In this document: one piece after another, positions 8,313 to 16,781 of the stretch | Numbering within the stretch: the first letter of the stretch is position 1 | Layout of the letters: each line of letters begins with the position of its first letter | Origin: Arthrobacter sp. QXT-31 | GTDB lineage: Bacteria; Actinomycetota; Actinomycetes; Actinomycetales; Micrococcaceae | Length of the DNA stretch: 64,000 nucleotides | NCBI RefSeq assembly: GCF_001969265.1 | Contig: NZ_CP019304.1 | Span: 2,976,001-3,040,000 of the forward strand | Direction of reading: 5' to 3' | Notes under the pieces: model-generated | Seen by the model: only the letters and a program-made list of their open reading frames with translations | What the model was told of the DNA's origin: nothing | The model's database searches: none | Program-made: the position numbers and the translations under genes

Positions 8313-9394
8313 GCCTTGGCTCCCGTGAAGGCGGGGGTGTCCGTTTCGCAGGCAGCGGACGAGGCGGGCATGTCCACCACGATCTTGCCTACCGGCTCGG
8401 TGCGGCTGCGCATCAGTTCGAAAGCCTGCTGCAGGCTGTCGAAACCAAAGCGGTGCGTCACCAGCGCGCGGGCCTGGTCCCGGTGCCGGGCCAGCAGTTC
8501 CAATCCCGCCGGAATGAGGTTCAGGCTGTTTCGGCTGCCCAACAGGTCGATCTCCTTGAAAGGGATGGCGTTCACGGGAATGGACGCCATCCTCGCCGAG
8601 ATTCCGACCTGGACGACCCGTCCGGCACTCGCCACCAGGCGCACGGCGTTCTCCAGCGAAGACGGAACACCCGTGGCCTCGATGACCAGCTCCGGCCCGG
8701 CTAAATCCGTCAGCGCGTCCAGCCGGGCGGCCTGGGCCGCGCCCGGGAACTCCGTGCGGGGATCCACCTGGAACGTGTCCACGGCACCGAATTTGGCGGC
8801 CAGCTCCAGCCGGTCCGGCTCGGTATCGGCGCAAACCACCCGAACACCGAGGTCCGTCAGGTACAGCGCCGCGAGCAGCCCGATTGGACCGCTGCCCAGC
8901 ACCAGCGCCGTTTCCCCGGCCGACGGCCGGCCCCGGTTCACGGCCTGCATCGCAATCGACGCGGGCTCGGCCAAGGCCGCGAGATCCAGGTCCACGCCGT
9001 CAGGGACCAGGCACAGCTTCTCCACCGGTACGCTAACCAGCTCCACCAGTGCTCCGTCCGAGTAGCAGCCAATGCAGCCGATGTTCTCGCAGACGTTGAA
9101 CCGGCCCATGCGGCACGGGCGGCACTGTCCGCAGTAGACCATCGGGCTGACGGCGACCCGGTCACCGGTGCGGATGCCGGCGCCGTTGGTTCCGATGGCC
9201 TCGACGATGCCGGCGAACTCATGGCCTTGGATGACGGGCAGCCCGGCGGGATAGTCGTCCTCCCAGATGTGCAGGTCGGTGCCGCACAGGGTGACGTTGT
9301 GGACGCGGACCAGGGCGTGGCCGGGTGCCAGGACCGGCTCCGGAACGTCCTCGTACCGGATGGTTTCCTTGGCGACCGTGCGGGCAATCAGCAT
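8309..9394 (-). CDS. Zinc-dependent alcohol dehydrogenase
   Basis: 361-residue medium-chain dehydrogenase. Catalytic zinc ligands are C37 (LCGTDLH) and H58-E59 (QGHEF). Structural zinc Cys are at 88, 91, 94 and 102, and GSGPIG is at 167-172. It resembles threonine/sorbitol/2,3-butanediol-type dehydrogenases. It probably oxidises a secondary alcohol to the ketone used by the FAD enzyme encoded just downstream, with which it overlaps by ATGA. AGGAG lies about 7 nt before the ATG and overlaps the stop codon of the YciI-like gene, 9 nt upstream, implying one transcript. Confidence 0.85.
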   Translation of the reverse strand: MLIARTVAKETIRYEDVPEPVLAPGHALVRVHNVTLCGTDLHIWEDDYPAGLPVIQGHEFAGIVEAIGTNGAGIRTGDRVAVSPMVYCGQCRPCRMGRFNVCENIGCIGCYSDGALVELVSVPVEKLCLVPDGVDLDLAALAEPASIAMQAVNRGRPSAGETALVLGSGPIGLLAALYLTDLGVRVVCADTEPDRLELAAKFGAVDTFQVDPRTEFPGAAQAARLDALTDLAGPELVIEATGVPSSLENAVRLVASAGRVVQVGISARMASIPVNAIPFKEIDLLGSRNSLNLIPAGLELLARHRDQARALVTHRFGFDSLQQAFELMRSRTEPVGKIVVDMPASSAACETDTPAFTGAKA

Positions 9395-9403
9395 GACGCG
9401 CTC

Positions 9404-9712
9404 CTAGTTCCCGGCGGCGCCGGCGGCGGCGTCAGCACCAAAGACGATGTTCCACTGCCGGATGCTGCGGTGCTCCACAAGTCCGTGGCGGAAGAACGGG
9501 TCCTGGTCCATCAATGCTTCGGCGTCGGCCTTCGAGTCCGCCTGGATGATCAGCAGCGCACCCGGATCCTCCCCGGGCCCGAAGGGGCCGCTCTTCACCA
9601 GCCTGCCGTCGTCGAACTGTTCCTGCAGGAATGCCACGTGGCGGGGCCGGTGTTCGTCCCGTCGCGGGGACGTGGCGGCGGAGTAGGCGTAGGTAACAGC
9701 GAAGGTTCCCAT
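9404..9712 (-). CDS. YciI-like (DGPF/YCII-related) protein
   Basis: 102 residues with the ferredoxin-like YciI fold signature: an early hydrophobic strand (TFAVTYAY), an H-x-x-F-L-x-x-x-x-x-G region (HVAFLQEQFDDGRLVKSGPF) and the acidic DPFFRHGLVEHR segment near the C-terminus. Family members often act as small accessory enzymes in ring-degradation operons (for example muconolactone-isomerase-like or dehalogenating roles). Here it is the first gene of the YciI, zinc dehydrogenase, FAD dehydrogenase set. The ATG at 9712 has AGGA about 8 nt upstream. The reaction is unknown. Confidence 0.8.
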   Translation of the reverse strand: MGTFAVTYAYSAATSPRRDEHRPRHVAFLQEQFDDGRLVKSGPFGPGEDPGALLIIQADSKADAEALMDQDPFFRHGLVEHRSIRQWNIVFGADAAAGAAGN

Positions 9713-9783
9713 GGGTGTGTCCTCATCGTTGAGCTGACGGTTGTTCCCTCCATGGTGGGCACCACGATTGTGCCGCGTCCAAC

Positions 9784-9802
9784 ACTTATTCGGTCTATGA
9801 GT
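9784..9802. promoter_or_regulatory. Possible LysR-type binding site
   Basis: An imperfect dyad, ACTTAT-N7-ATGAGT (5 of 6 paired), lies between the LysR gene and the YciI-like gene it probably controls, in a locally AT-rich stretch. Spacing is compatible with a LysR-type T-N11-A site, but no second half-operator was identified. Confidence 0.3.
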
Positions 9803-9871
9803 ATGTTTGGAAAACACATAATGCACGACGGCGGGAGGCCGGGCGGGGTGCCCGGGGGACCGGTGCGGGAC

Positions 9872-10768
9872 TCAGCCGGCAGGTGTGGGGAGGACTTCCT
9901 CTGCGACGGCCAGGGCCACCGCCAGGGCGGGGGAGATGCCTGCCGGATTCCATGCCAGGCCCGATTCCAGCAGCGGTGTGGTGCCCGTCAGAGGAATGAA
10001 CACGGTTCCGCCGGGCATGATGGTGGCGACGGAGGCGGGCATCAGGCTCACCCCGACACCGCCCGCAACGAGCGACAGCGCCGTATAGGGATCGGTGACC
10101 TCCTGCGCCACTCTCGGCCTGAAACCGGATGCGGCGCAGGCGGCAAAGATGGCCTCGCGGAGCGTGGACCCCTGGGCGGCGCGCATAGTGACAAAACCGT
10201 CGTCGGAAAGCTCGGCGAGCGCGATCGCCGGCCGCTCCGCCAGCGGGTGGTCCACCGGCACGGTGGCGCCCAGCTGTTCGAGGGCGATGGTGCGGGTGGC
10301 CAGGGCTGCCGCATCCAGTGGCAGCCCGACAAAGGCAAGGTCCAGTGAACCGCTCCGGAGCTGCTGCAGCGCGTCCTGGGTCAGCAGTCCGCCGGTGAGC
10401 GTGAGGTCCAAGGCCGGGTAGCGGTGCCGGAGCGCCCTGGTCAGCGGCGGAAGCGTCCGGTGGTTCAGGGCGCCGGAGAAGCCGATGCTGAGCCGGCCGT
10501 AGAACGTGCCGGGCTCGGTGACGGCGGAACGCCGGGCGAGATCAAGTTCGTCCATGACCCGGCGGGCGTGGGGGAGAAAGGCGACACCCGCCGTCGTCAG
10601 CGCCACAGAACGGGTGCTGCGCTCAAACAGCTCCGAGCCGAGCTCCTTCTCAAGCTTCCTGATGGTCTGGCTCAGCGGCGACTGGGCCATTCGGAGGCGG
10701 TGCGCTGCCCGGCCGAAGTGCAGCTCCTCGGCCACGGCAAGGAAGGCCTCGATTTGCCGAAGCTCCAT
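9872..10768 (-). CDS. LysR-family transcriptional regulator
   Basis: 298 residues. The N-terminal winged helix-turn-helix lies in the first 60 residues (AVAEELHFGRAAHRLRMAQS), followed by the LysR substrate-binding domain. GGAGG is positioned 6 nt before the ATG. It is encoded on the same strand upstream of the YciI, zinc dehydrogenase and FAD dehydrogenase genes, separated by 159 nt that can hold their promoter, so it is probably the activator of that operon. The inducer is unknown. It resembles aromatic/hydroaromatic catabolism regulators of the BenM/CatR group in its N-terminal region, but this is weak evidence for substrate. Confidence 0.9.
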   Translation of the reverse strand: MELRQIEAFLAVAEELHFGRAAHRLRMAQSPLSQTIRKLEKELGSELFERSTRSVALTTAGVAFLPHARRVMDELDLARRSAVTEPGTFYGRLSIGFSGALNHRTLPPLTRALRHRYPALDLTLTGGLLTQDALQQLRSGSLDLAFVGLPLDAAALATRTIALEQLGATVPVDHPLAERPAIALAELSDDGFVTMRAAQGSTLREAIFAACAASGFRPRVAQEVTDPYTALSLVAGGVGVSLMPASVATIMPGGTVFIPLTGTTPLLESGLAWNPAGISPALAVALAVAEEVLPTPAG

Positions 10769-10807
10769 GCAGTTCCTCCTGTGCCCCGCAGCGGCGGGTC
10801 CGAATAT

Positions 10808-10850
10808 GCAGATAATGCCCTCAAATTAGCAATCTGAGGGCATTATCTGC
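10808..10850. repeat. CAGATAATG-family perfect palindrome
   Basis: Arms GCAGATAATGCCCTCA (10808-10823) and its exact complement (10835-10850) flank an 11-nt AT-rich loop. It lies between the end of the MHS transporter gene and the start of the LysR gene, both on the minus strand. No T-run follows on the minus strand. It shares CAGATAATG with the elements at 6624 and 33096. Confidence 0.7.
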
Positions 10851-10886
10851 TTGTTCGCGCTTGGTTGCTGTGCGTCCAGAAGGAAG

Positions 10887-12215
10887 CTAGCGCACCGGGT
10901 TGCCCAGCTGCCGCAGCGGGGTCTTGTGGGTTTCGCGGGCCCAGTACGCGCCGGCCACGGCCAGCAGCGAGGATGCCGCGACGATCCAGGCGGCAGGGCC
11001 CCAGTTGGCCTTGTCGGCGCCGACCAAGGCAGTGCCCAGCAGGGGGGTGAAGCCGGCGCAGAGGATGCCGACCTGCAGGCCGATGGCCATGCCCGAGTAG
11101 CGGACCTTGACGTTGAACAGCTCGGAGAACCAGGCCGGGTAGATCGCGTTGGACATGGAGTACGTGCCGGCGGTGATCACCGTGCTGGCGAGGAAGATCA
11201 TGGGGATGTTGCCGGTGGAGATGACGGAGAAGTAGACGAAGATCATCAGTCCGGACCCCAGGACGCCGGCGATGAACACCGGGCGCCGGCCGAAGCGGTC
11301 CGAGAGGTGAGCCATCAGCGGCTGGCTGGCGATGGCGATGACGTTGCCGACGATGCTCACCCAGAGCATGGTGGACGCCGGTACGCCGACCGACACGGCG
11401 TAGGCGAGGCCGAAGGACTGCATGAACGTGTTGGTGACGGTCTCAAAGGACATCAGGGCAACCTGGAAGAACTGCGCCGGGTGCGTCTTGAACATCTTGG
11501 CGAACGGAAGCTTGACCAGTTCGCCGTGGTCGTGCTTTTCCTCGAACACCTCGGGCTCCTCGAGGGAACGCCGGACCAGGTAGGCGACGACCAGCACCAC
11601 CAGCGAGAGCCAGAACGGAATGCGCCAGCCCCAGGCGAGGCGGTCCGCCTCGCTCATCGCGGCCACGGGCAGGAAGGCAAGGGAAGCGAGGACGATGCCG
11701 GCGGAGATGCCGCTCATGGCGAAGCTGGCGAAGAAGCCGCGGCGGCCCTCCGGGGCCTCCTCGGTGGACAGGGCTGAGGCGCCTGCGGTCTCCGCGCCGG
11801 CGGACAGGCCCTGCATGAGGCGCAGGACCACCAGCAGGGCGGGTGCCCAGTAACCGACAGCGTTGAAGTCCGGGAGCACGCCGATCAGGAATGTTGCCGA
11901 ACCCATGAGCACCAGGGTCAGTACGAGCGTGTTTTTGCGGCCGATCTTGTCCCCCAAGTGGCCGAAGACGATGGCGCCAAAGGGGCGTGCCACATAGGCA
12001 ACACCGAACGTGGCAAAGGAGGCGATGAGGGCGACAGTTGCATCGCCTGCGGGGAAAAAGATCTTGGAGAAGACCAGTGATGCCGCGGTGGCGTAGATGA
12101 AGAAGTCGTAGTACTCCAGCGCGCCGCCGAGGAAGGCGGCGAGGGCGGCCTTTTTGGCACGCTTCAGCTGGTATTGCTGCGCCTCGGTGCTGACATTAGG
12201 GGCAAGCTCGGTCAT
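10887..12215 (-). CDS. MHS-family MFS transporter
   Basis: 442 residues and 12 predicted TM segments, with the MHS signature GALEYYDFFIYA near residue 30 and the MFS loop motif GDKIGRKN. It is related to shikimate, alpha-ketoglutarate and proline/betaine proton symporters. The ATG at 12215 is chosen because AGGA lies 8 nt upstream; a GTG 18 nt earlier lacks a site. It is divergently transcribed from an IclR gene across a region with two IclR-like boxes (12262-12295), so it is probably regulated by that protein. It is a distant paralogue of the carrier at 14199. Transported substrate unknown; an organic acid of the adjacent catabolic island is likely. Confidence 0.88.
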   Translation of the reverse strand: MTELAPNVSTEAQQYQLKRAKKAALAAFLGGALEYYDFFIYATAASLVFSKIFFPAGDATVALIASFATFGVAYVARPFGAIVFGHLGDKIGRKNTLVLTLVLMGSATFLIGVLPDFNAVGYWAPALLVVLRLMQGLSAGAETAGASALSTEEAPEGRRGFFASFAMSGISAGIVLASLAFLPVAAMSEADRLAWGWRIPFWLSLVVLVVAYLVRRSLEEPEVFEEKHDHGELVKLPFAKMFKTHPAQFFQVALMSFETVTNTFMQSFGLAYAVSVGVPASTMLWVSIVGNVIAIASQPLMAHLSDRFGRRPVFIAGVLGSGLMIFVYFSVISTGNIPMIFLASTVITAGTYSMSNAIYPAWFSELFNVKVRYSGMAIGLQVGILCAGFTPLLGTALVGADKANWGPAAWIVAASSLLAVAGAYWARETHKTPLRQLGNPVR

Positions 12216-12261
12216 TGCAGGGTCCTTCCGCACTGAAAGACGGGGTCCGGATTTTCAAATT

Positions 12262-12295
12262 GTGCGTATCGCGAACAAGCGTACGATATGCGACT
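12262..12295. promoter_or_regulatory. Two candidate IclR-family operator boxes
   Basis: Box 1 (12262-12276), read on the minus strand, is GTTCG-N5-CGCAC, the layout I recall for PcaR-type IclR boxes. Box 2 (12281-12295, plus strand) is GTACGATATGCGACT, a near match. The cores GCGTATCG and CGATATGC also form an inverted pair. They lie between the divergent MHS transporter and IclR genes. Confidence 0.5.
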
Positions 12296-12420
12296 AGAAG
12301 AAGAATAGCGCAGAGTGAAGTGACTCACAATCCGCTTCTGTTTGCCCGCCCTCCGCGTTTGCGGCGGACCTTATCCTTGGTAGGTCAGGAACAGTTCGCA
12401 GCTTGAAGTGCAGGGAGCCC

Positions 12421-13206
12421 ATGGACGAACAGCCGGCCTACTTCGTGAAATCGGTGGAGAAGGCGTTCGATGTGCTCCTGGCGTTCACCCCGAACTCCCC
12501 GCGGCTGACGGTCTCCCAGGTGGCTGCCGCAGCGGACATGACCAGGGCTTCCGCCCGCCGGTTCCTCCTCACCCTCGCCGACCTCGGCTACCTGCGCACG
12601 GACGGGACACGCTTTGAGCTGACGGCCCGTTCGCTGGACATCGGCCGGTCGTACCTGGCCAACCTCGAGCTTCCGGCCATCGCGGACCGGCACCTGAAAT
12701 CCCTCGCCGCCGAGCTGAACGAGACCACCTCGCTCTGCGTGCTGGACGGGGCCGATGTCGTGTATGTGGCGTGCGTGCCCTCGCCGCGGCTGCTCAGCGT
12801 CACCATCACCGTGGGAACCAGGTTCCCGGCCTGGGCGACGTCCATGGGGCGCGTGCTGCTGGGCGGCCTGGCCGAGGAGGGGCTGCAGGCCTACCTCGAA
12901 AACGTCCGGCTGCAGAAACTGACCGAGCACTCGATCGCGAGCCCGGACCAGCTGCGCACGGAGATTGAACGCGCCAGAGCCAGGGGCTGGTCCATGGTGT
13001 CGCAGGAACTGGAGGAGGGGCTGCGCGGCGTGGCCGTGCCGGTCTGGCGCGGCCATGACATGGTAGCGGCCGTCAACGTCTCCCTCCAGACCCACCGTTC
13101 GCCGGCCGACGACATCGAAAAGTCGGTGGTGCCGCGCCTGCAGGAGGCTGCCCGGCAGATCGGCCTGGATTATGGCGGGGACGCGGCCGGGCTGCGGGGG
13201 GCCTGA
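12421..13206 (+). CDS. IclR-family transcriptional regulator (first of a tandem pair)
   Basis: 261 residues. The N-terminal IclR helix-turn-helix (SVEKAFDVLLAF, then VSQVAAAADMTRASARRFL) spans residues 10-50, followed by the effector-binding GAF-like IclR domain (AWATSMGRVLLG in the middle). It resembles the PcaR/PcaU/beta-ketoadipate subgroup. The ATG at 12421 follows GGAG by only 3-4 nt, so the start is a little uncertain; a TTG 18 nt upstream is the alternative. It overlaps the second IclR gene by 1 nt (TGATG). It probably controls the divergent transporter and perhaps the downstream six-gene operon. Confidence 0.88.
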   Translation: MDEQPAYFVKSVEKAFDVLLAFTPNSPRLTVSQVAAAADMTRASARRFLLTLADLGYLRTDGTRFELTARSLDIGRSYLANLELPAIADRHLKSLAAELNETTSLCVLDGADVVYVACVPSPRLLSVTITVGTRFPAWATSMGRVLLGGLAEEGLQAYLENVRLQKLTEHSIASPDQLRTEIERARARGWSMVSQELEEGLRGVAVPVWRGHDMVAAVNVSLQTHRSPADDIEKSVVPRLQEAARQIGLDYGGDAAGLRGA

Positions 13207-14003
13207 TGGCCAACTCGCCCTCCGGCGAATCCGTCATTCAGCGGGTGGTGAAGATCCTCGATGCCTTTTCGAAGGGCCGTCCGCGGATGTCGCTGAGCGA
13301 ACTGGTCCGCGCCACGGGCATGTCCAGCAGCACCGCCCACCGGCTGGCCAACGACCTGGTGGACAGCGGGCTGCTGAACCGCAGCGACGCCGGTGACTAC
13401 GGCGTCGGTATGAAGATGTGGGAACTTGCGTCCCGCAGTAATCCCCTTGAGGAATTCCGGCGGCGGGGCCTGCCGTTCCTGGAAGGGGTACACGCCGCTG
13501 TCCGGGAACAGGTCTCACTCTCCATTCCCGACGTCGATTCCGGCACCGTGCTGTACCTGGAGCAGCTGGACCGGCACGGCACCGTCACCAATCTCGCTGC
13601 AGTGGCCGGCCGGCTCCTGATCCACAACACGTCCTCCGGGATGGCCATGATGGCGCATATGCCGCGTGACGTGCAGGAACGGTTCCTGGCGGGTCCGCTG
13701 GAGAAATCCACCGCCGCCACAGAGACCGACCCCGCCCGCCTGCGCGCCCAGCTCGCCCTGATCCGGGAGCGCGGCTACGTGCGCATGGCGGGCGTGCTGG
13801 TGGAAGAAAACACCGCCTACGCCGTCCCCGTCTTTGGTGAGGGCAACAGCGTGATCGGGGCGATCGCCGTCGTAATTCCGACGGCGGACGAGGATCCCAA
13901 GGTGGTCCTTCCTGTGCTGGTGGCCGCGGGGCGCGGCCTGTCCCGGACCATGGGCGCCGAACGGCGGCCCTACGGCACACGGCCCTGGCTCCAAGGTGCC
14001 TGA
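13206..14003 (+). CDS. IclR-family transcriptional regulator (second of a tandem pair)
   Basis: 265 residues with the IclR helix-turn-helix in the first 60 residues (SVIQRVVKILDAF, LSELVRATGMSSSTAHRLANDL) and the IclR effector domain after it (LIHNTSSGMAMMAH). It is clearly different in sequence from its neighbour, so it is not a recent duplication. It is translationally coupled to the first IclR gene (TGATG). It lies 195 nt upstream of the MHS transporter that opens the plus-strand catabolic operon and may be the dedicated regulator of that operon. The effector is unknown. Confidence 0.88.
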   Translation: MANSPSGESVIQRVVKILDAFSKGRPRMSLSELVRATGMSSSTAHRLANDLVDSGLLNRSDAGDYGVGMKMWELASRSNPLEEFRRRGLPFLEGVHAAVREQVSLSIPDVDSGTVLYLEQLDRHGTVTNLAAVAGRLLIHNTSSGMAMMAHMPRDVQERFLAGPLEKSTAATETDPARLRAQLALIRERGYVRMAGVLVEENTAYAVPVFGEGNSVIGAIAVVIPTADEDPKVVLPVLVAAGRGLSRTMGAERRPYGTRPWLQGA

Positions 14004-14198
14004 CCTGAGGCTCTGAGCTCCTGGCCGGACGGCAGCTTCCCAGCTGCCATCCCATTGAACGGGAAATGGCGCCGCGATGCTTTTCCCTGCTCCTAGTGTT
14101 TTTCCCCAGAGCCACAGGCACCGGACACGGTGCAGGCCAACACTTCCGGCCCCCTGATTTCGGCGGGGCCGCCCTGGAAACTCAATGAGGAGAAACCT

Positions 14199-15569
14199 AT
14201 GGGACACGTCCAACCCCCAACCCCCGCCGGGGAGACCGCCGTCCTGGAACGCGCGGAAAGCCTCCCGGCAAAGACCCCGCGGAAGGCCGCCCTGGCTTCC
14301 TTCCTGGGATCCACGCTGGAGTACTACGACTTCTTCATCTACGGCACTGCCGCGGCGCTGGTGTTCCCGAAGATCTTCTTCCCCGGCGGAGATCCTGTGG
14401 TTGCCCTGCTCGGTGCCATGGCCACATTCGGCGTCGGCTACCTGGCCCGGCCGCTGGGCGGGGTCATCATGAGCCACTTCGGGGACAAGATCGGCCGCAA
14501 GCAGGCACTGATGATCACGCTGGTGATCATGGGCGTGGCCTCCATCGGCATCGGCTTCCTGCCCACTTACGGCCAGATCGGTTACTGGGCCACGGCCCTC
14601 CTGCTGGTGGGCAGGCTGGCCCAGGGATTCTCCGCCGGTGCCGAGGCCGCGGGGGCCTCCACCCTGACCATGGAGCACTCCCCGGAAGGACGCCGCGGCT
14701 TCTTCACCAGCTTTGTGATGACCGGCTACGCCTCCGGCATGGTGCTCTCCACTGTGGTGTTCATCCCGCTGGCCGCCCTCCCGGAGGAGCAGTTGCTGGG
14801 CTGGGGCTGGCGGGTCCCGTTCTGGCTGTCCGCCGTCGTGCTGCTGGTTGCCTACTGGATCCGCACCAGGCTGGAGGAGCCGCCTGTGTTCGAAGAGACC
14901 GTGGAGGCGAAGAAGCCCAAGGGCATTCCGGCGGCTGAGGTGCTGAAAACCCAGTGGCGCGATGTCCTGCGGGTGGCCCTGGTGATGCTGTTCTCCGTCA
15001 TGCAGACCACGTTCACCGTCTACGCCCTGGCCTACGCCACCGGCAAGGGCATCGGGCTGGACCGGACCCTGATGCTCACGGTCAACGCAGTCACCATCGG
15101 CCTGTCCATGTTCACCATCCCGCTGGCCGGCATCATCTCGGACCGCTTCGGCCGCAAGAAGGTGCTGCTGGTGGGTGCCCTCGGCTGCGCCGTCACCTCG
15201 TTCGGGTACTTCTGGGCCATCAGTGAGCACAACATCCCCCTGATCTTCGCCTTCGGGATCCTGAACATGTCCGTTTTCTACTCCTGCTGGAACGGCGTCT
15301 GGACGGTCTTTTTCCCTGAGATGTTCCCGGCGCCGGTCCGCTACTCCGGGATGGCCATCGGCAGCCAGGTGGGCCTGATCCTGACCGGCTTCGCCCCCGC
15401 CATTGCCACCCTCCTGGCCCAGCCCGGACCCGGAGGCTGGGTCCCGGTGGCAGCCTTCACGGTGGCCTGCCTGGCGGTGTCCGCGATCGCCATCGCCACG
15501 GCCCGCGAAACCCACAGAACGCCGCTCGAGGAACTCGGCCTGCCGCGCCAGCGCCGGATGTCCGCCTGA
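14199..15569 (+). CDS. MHS-family MFS transporter, first gene of catabolic operon
   Basis: 456 residues and 12 predicted TM segments. The MHS signature STLEYYDFFIYG and the loop motif GDKIGRKQ are near residues 40-100, with a repeat of the motif in the second half (SDRFGRKK). ATGAGGAG is placed 7 nt before the ATG. It begins a tightly packed plus-strand operon (transporter, Gfo/Idh/MocA, Fe-S flavoprotein, TIM-barrel, aldo/keto reductase, FAD dehydrogenase). It probably imports the substrate of these enzymes by proton symport. A paralogue at 10887 is transcribed in the opposite direction on the other side of the IclR pair. Confidence 0.9.
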   Translation: MGHVQPPTPAGETAVLERAESLPAKTPRKAALASFLGSTLEYYDFFIYGTAAALVFPKIFFPGGDPVVALLGAMATFGVGYLARPLGGVIMSHFGDKIGRKQALMITLVIMGVASIGIGFLPTYGQIGYWATALLLVGRLAQGFSAGAEAAGASTLTMEHSPEGRRGFFTSFVMTGYASGMVLSTVVFIPLAALPEEQLLGWGWRVPFWLSAVVLLVAYWIRTRLEEPPVFEETVEAKKPKGIPAAEVLKTQWRDVLRVALVMLFSVMQTTFTVYALAYATGKGIGLDRTLMLTVNAVTIGLSMFTIPLAGIISDRFGRKKVLLVGALGCAVTSFGYFWAISEHNIPLIFAFGILNMSVFYSCWNGVWTVFFPEMFPAPVRYSGMAIGSQVGLILTGFAPAIATLLAQPGPGGWVPVAAFTVACLAVSAIAIATARETHRTPLEELGLPRQRRMSA

Positions 15570-15614
15570 TTCCCCGTTCCCCGTCCCTTCCCCTCCAGAA
15601 AGAAAGTTGGAACC

Positions 15615-16778
15615 ATGACCCCGCCAGCAACCGCCCGCCGAACGTACAGAGCCGGAATCGTGGGCTGCGGCGCCATCTCCCGCAACCACCTCGAGGCCTT
15701 CGCCGCCCTGGATAACGTCCAGGTGGTGGGTGTGTGCGACATCGACCCGGACCGGGCACGCGCCACCGCCCGTGCCTGGGACGTGCCGAACGCGCTGAAC
15801 ACCGTGGACGAGCTCCTGGCGCTGGGCCTGGACATCCTCTCGGTGGGCACGCCCCACCCCACCCACGAGGAGGTGGTGCTCAAGGCCGCGGCAGCAGGGG
15901 TACATGTGCTGTGCGAAAAGCCCATCGCCACGCGGCTGGAGCCGGCCGAGCGCATGGTGGCTGCCTGCGAGGACGCCGGCGTGCAGTTCGGCGCGCTGTT
16001 CCAGCGCCGCTTCTGGCCGGCGGCGCAGCGGATCCGCTCGGCGATCGACGACGGGACGCTGGGCCGGCCGCTGCTGGCCCAGTGTTCCGTGATGCTGCAC
16101 CGCGCGCCGGAATACTATTCCCGCGACGCGTGGCGCGGCACCTGGAAGAACGACGGCGGCGGCGTCCTCATGACGCAGGCCATCCACCAGATCGACCTGC
16201 TGCAGTGGTACCTCGGCGACGTCGCGGAGGTCTACGGAAAGGTCAACACCTACCGGCACGGCGACTACATCGAGGTGGAGGACTCCGCCACGGCCGTCAT
16301 CACCTTCACCTCCGGCGCCATGGCAACGCTGGAAGCGTCGACGGCGGTGTCCCCCAACCTGGGGATCCAGCTCCGGATCACCGGTGAAACAGGTGCCTCG
16401 GCATCGCTCACTGAATTCCCCGAGGGCAGCGACGGCCGGCTGGACCTGTGGGCCGTGGGGGAGAAGATCACCGTGGAGCCTGTCCACCCCGAGGGCGTGG
16501 AGCCCAACGTGGACCTGTCCACCATCAATGGCCAGTTGATTCCGCACCACACCAGCCAGGTCCGGGACTTCGTGCAGGCGCTGGAGGCAGGCACCGCACC
16601 CGCCATCACCGGCAAGGATGCCCTGAAGTCGCTGCGGATCCTGCTGGCGGTCTACGAATCCGCACGCACCGGGCTCCCGGTCCGCTTCGCTGATGCCGAA
16701 GCTCCGGCGAGAGTCCAGCTGCCCGCCGACGTCGAGGTTTCAAGCGGCACCCGGGTCCCGGCGGAAGCTGCAGGCTGA
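15615..16778 (+). CDS. Gfo/Idh/MocA-family NAD(P)-dependent oxidoreductase
   Basis: 387 residues. The N-terminal Rossmann motif GCGAIS is at 17-22 and the family EKP motif at 101-103 (VLCEKPIAT), with the catalytic-region GGGVLMTQAIHQIDL (the family's G-G-x-x-x-D-x-x-x-H type helix) in the middle. It is related to inositol and glucose-fructose dehydrogenases and other cyclitol or sugar dehydrogenases. Its presence in an operon with a TIM-barrel isomerase-like protein and an aldo/keto reductase suggests oxidation of a hydroxyl on a polyhydroxylated, perhaps cyclic, compound. It starts 45 nt after the transporter and ends 3 nt before the next gene. Confidence 0.88.
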   Translation: MTPPATARRTYRAGIVGCGAISRNHLEAFAALDNVQVVGVCDIDPDRARATARAWDVPNALNTVDELLALGLDILSVGTPHPTHEEVVLKAAAAGVHVLCEKPIATRLEPAERMVAACEDAGVQFGALFQRRFWPAAQRIRSAIDDGTLGRPLLAQCSVMLHRAPEYYSRDAWRGTWKNDGGGVLMTQAIHQIDLLQWYLGDVAEVYGKVNTYRHGDYIEVEDSATAVITFTSGAMATLEASTAVSPNLGIQLRITGETGASASLTEFPEGSDGRLDLWAVGEKITVEPVHPEGVEPNVDLSTINGQLIPHHTSQVRDFVQALEAGTAPAITGKDALKSLRILLAVYESARTGLPVRFADAEAPARVQLPADVEVSSGTRVPAEAAG

Positions 16779-16781
16779 GCC

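Noticed and set aside
14061..14087. GGGAAA...TTTCCC dyad upstream of the MHS gene at 14199
   Set aside because: Only 6-bp arms with a 15-bp spacer; not distinctive enough to call an IclR operator.
13515..16550. 1011-codon open frame on the minus strand
   Set aside because: It runs antisense to the second IclR, MHS transporter and MocA genes, which have clear domains and ribosome sites. High GC keeps the opposite frame open; the product is Gly/Arg/His-rich without motifs.
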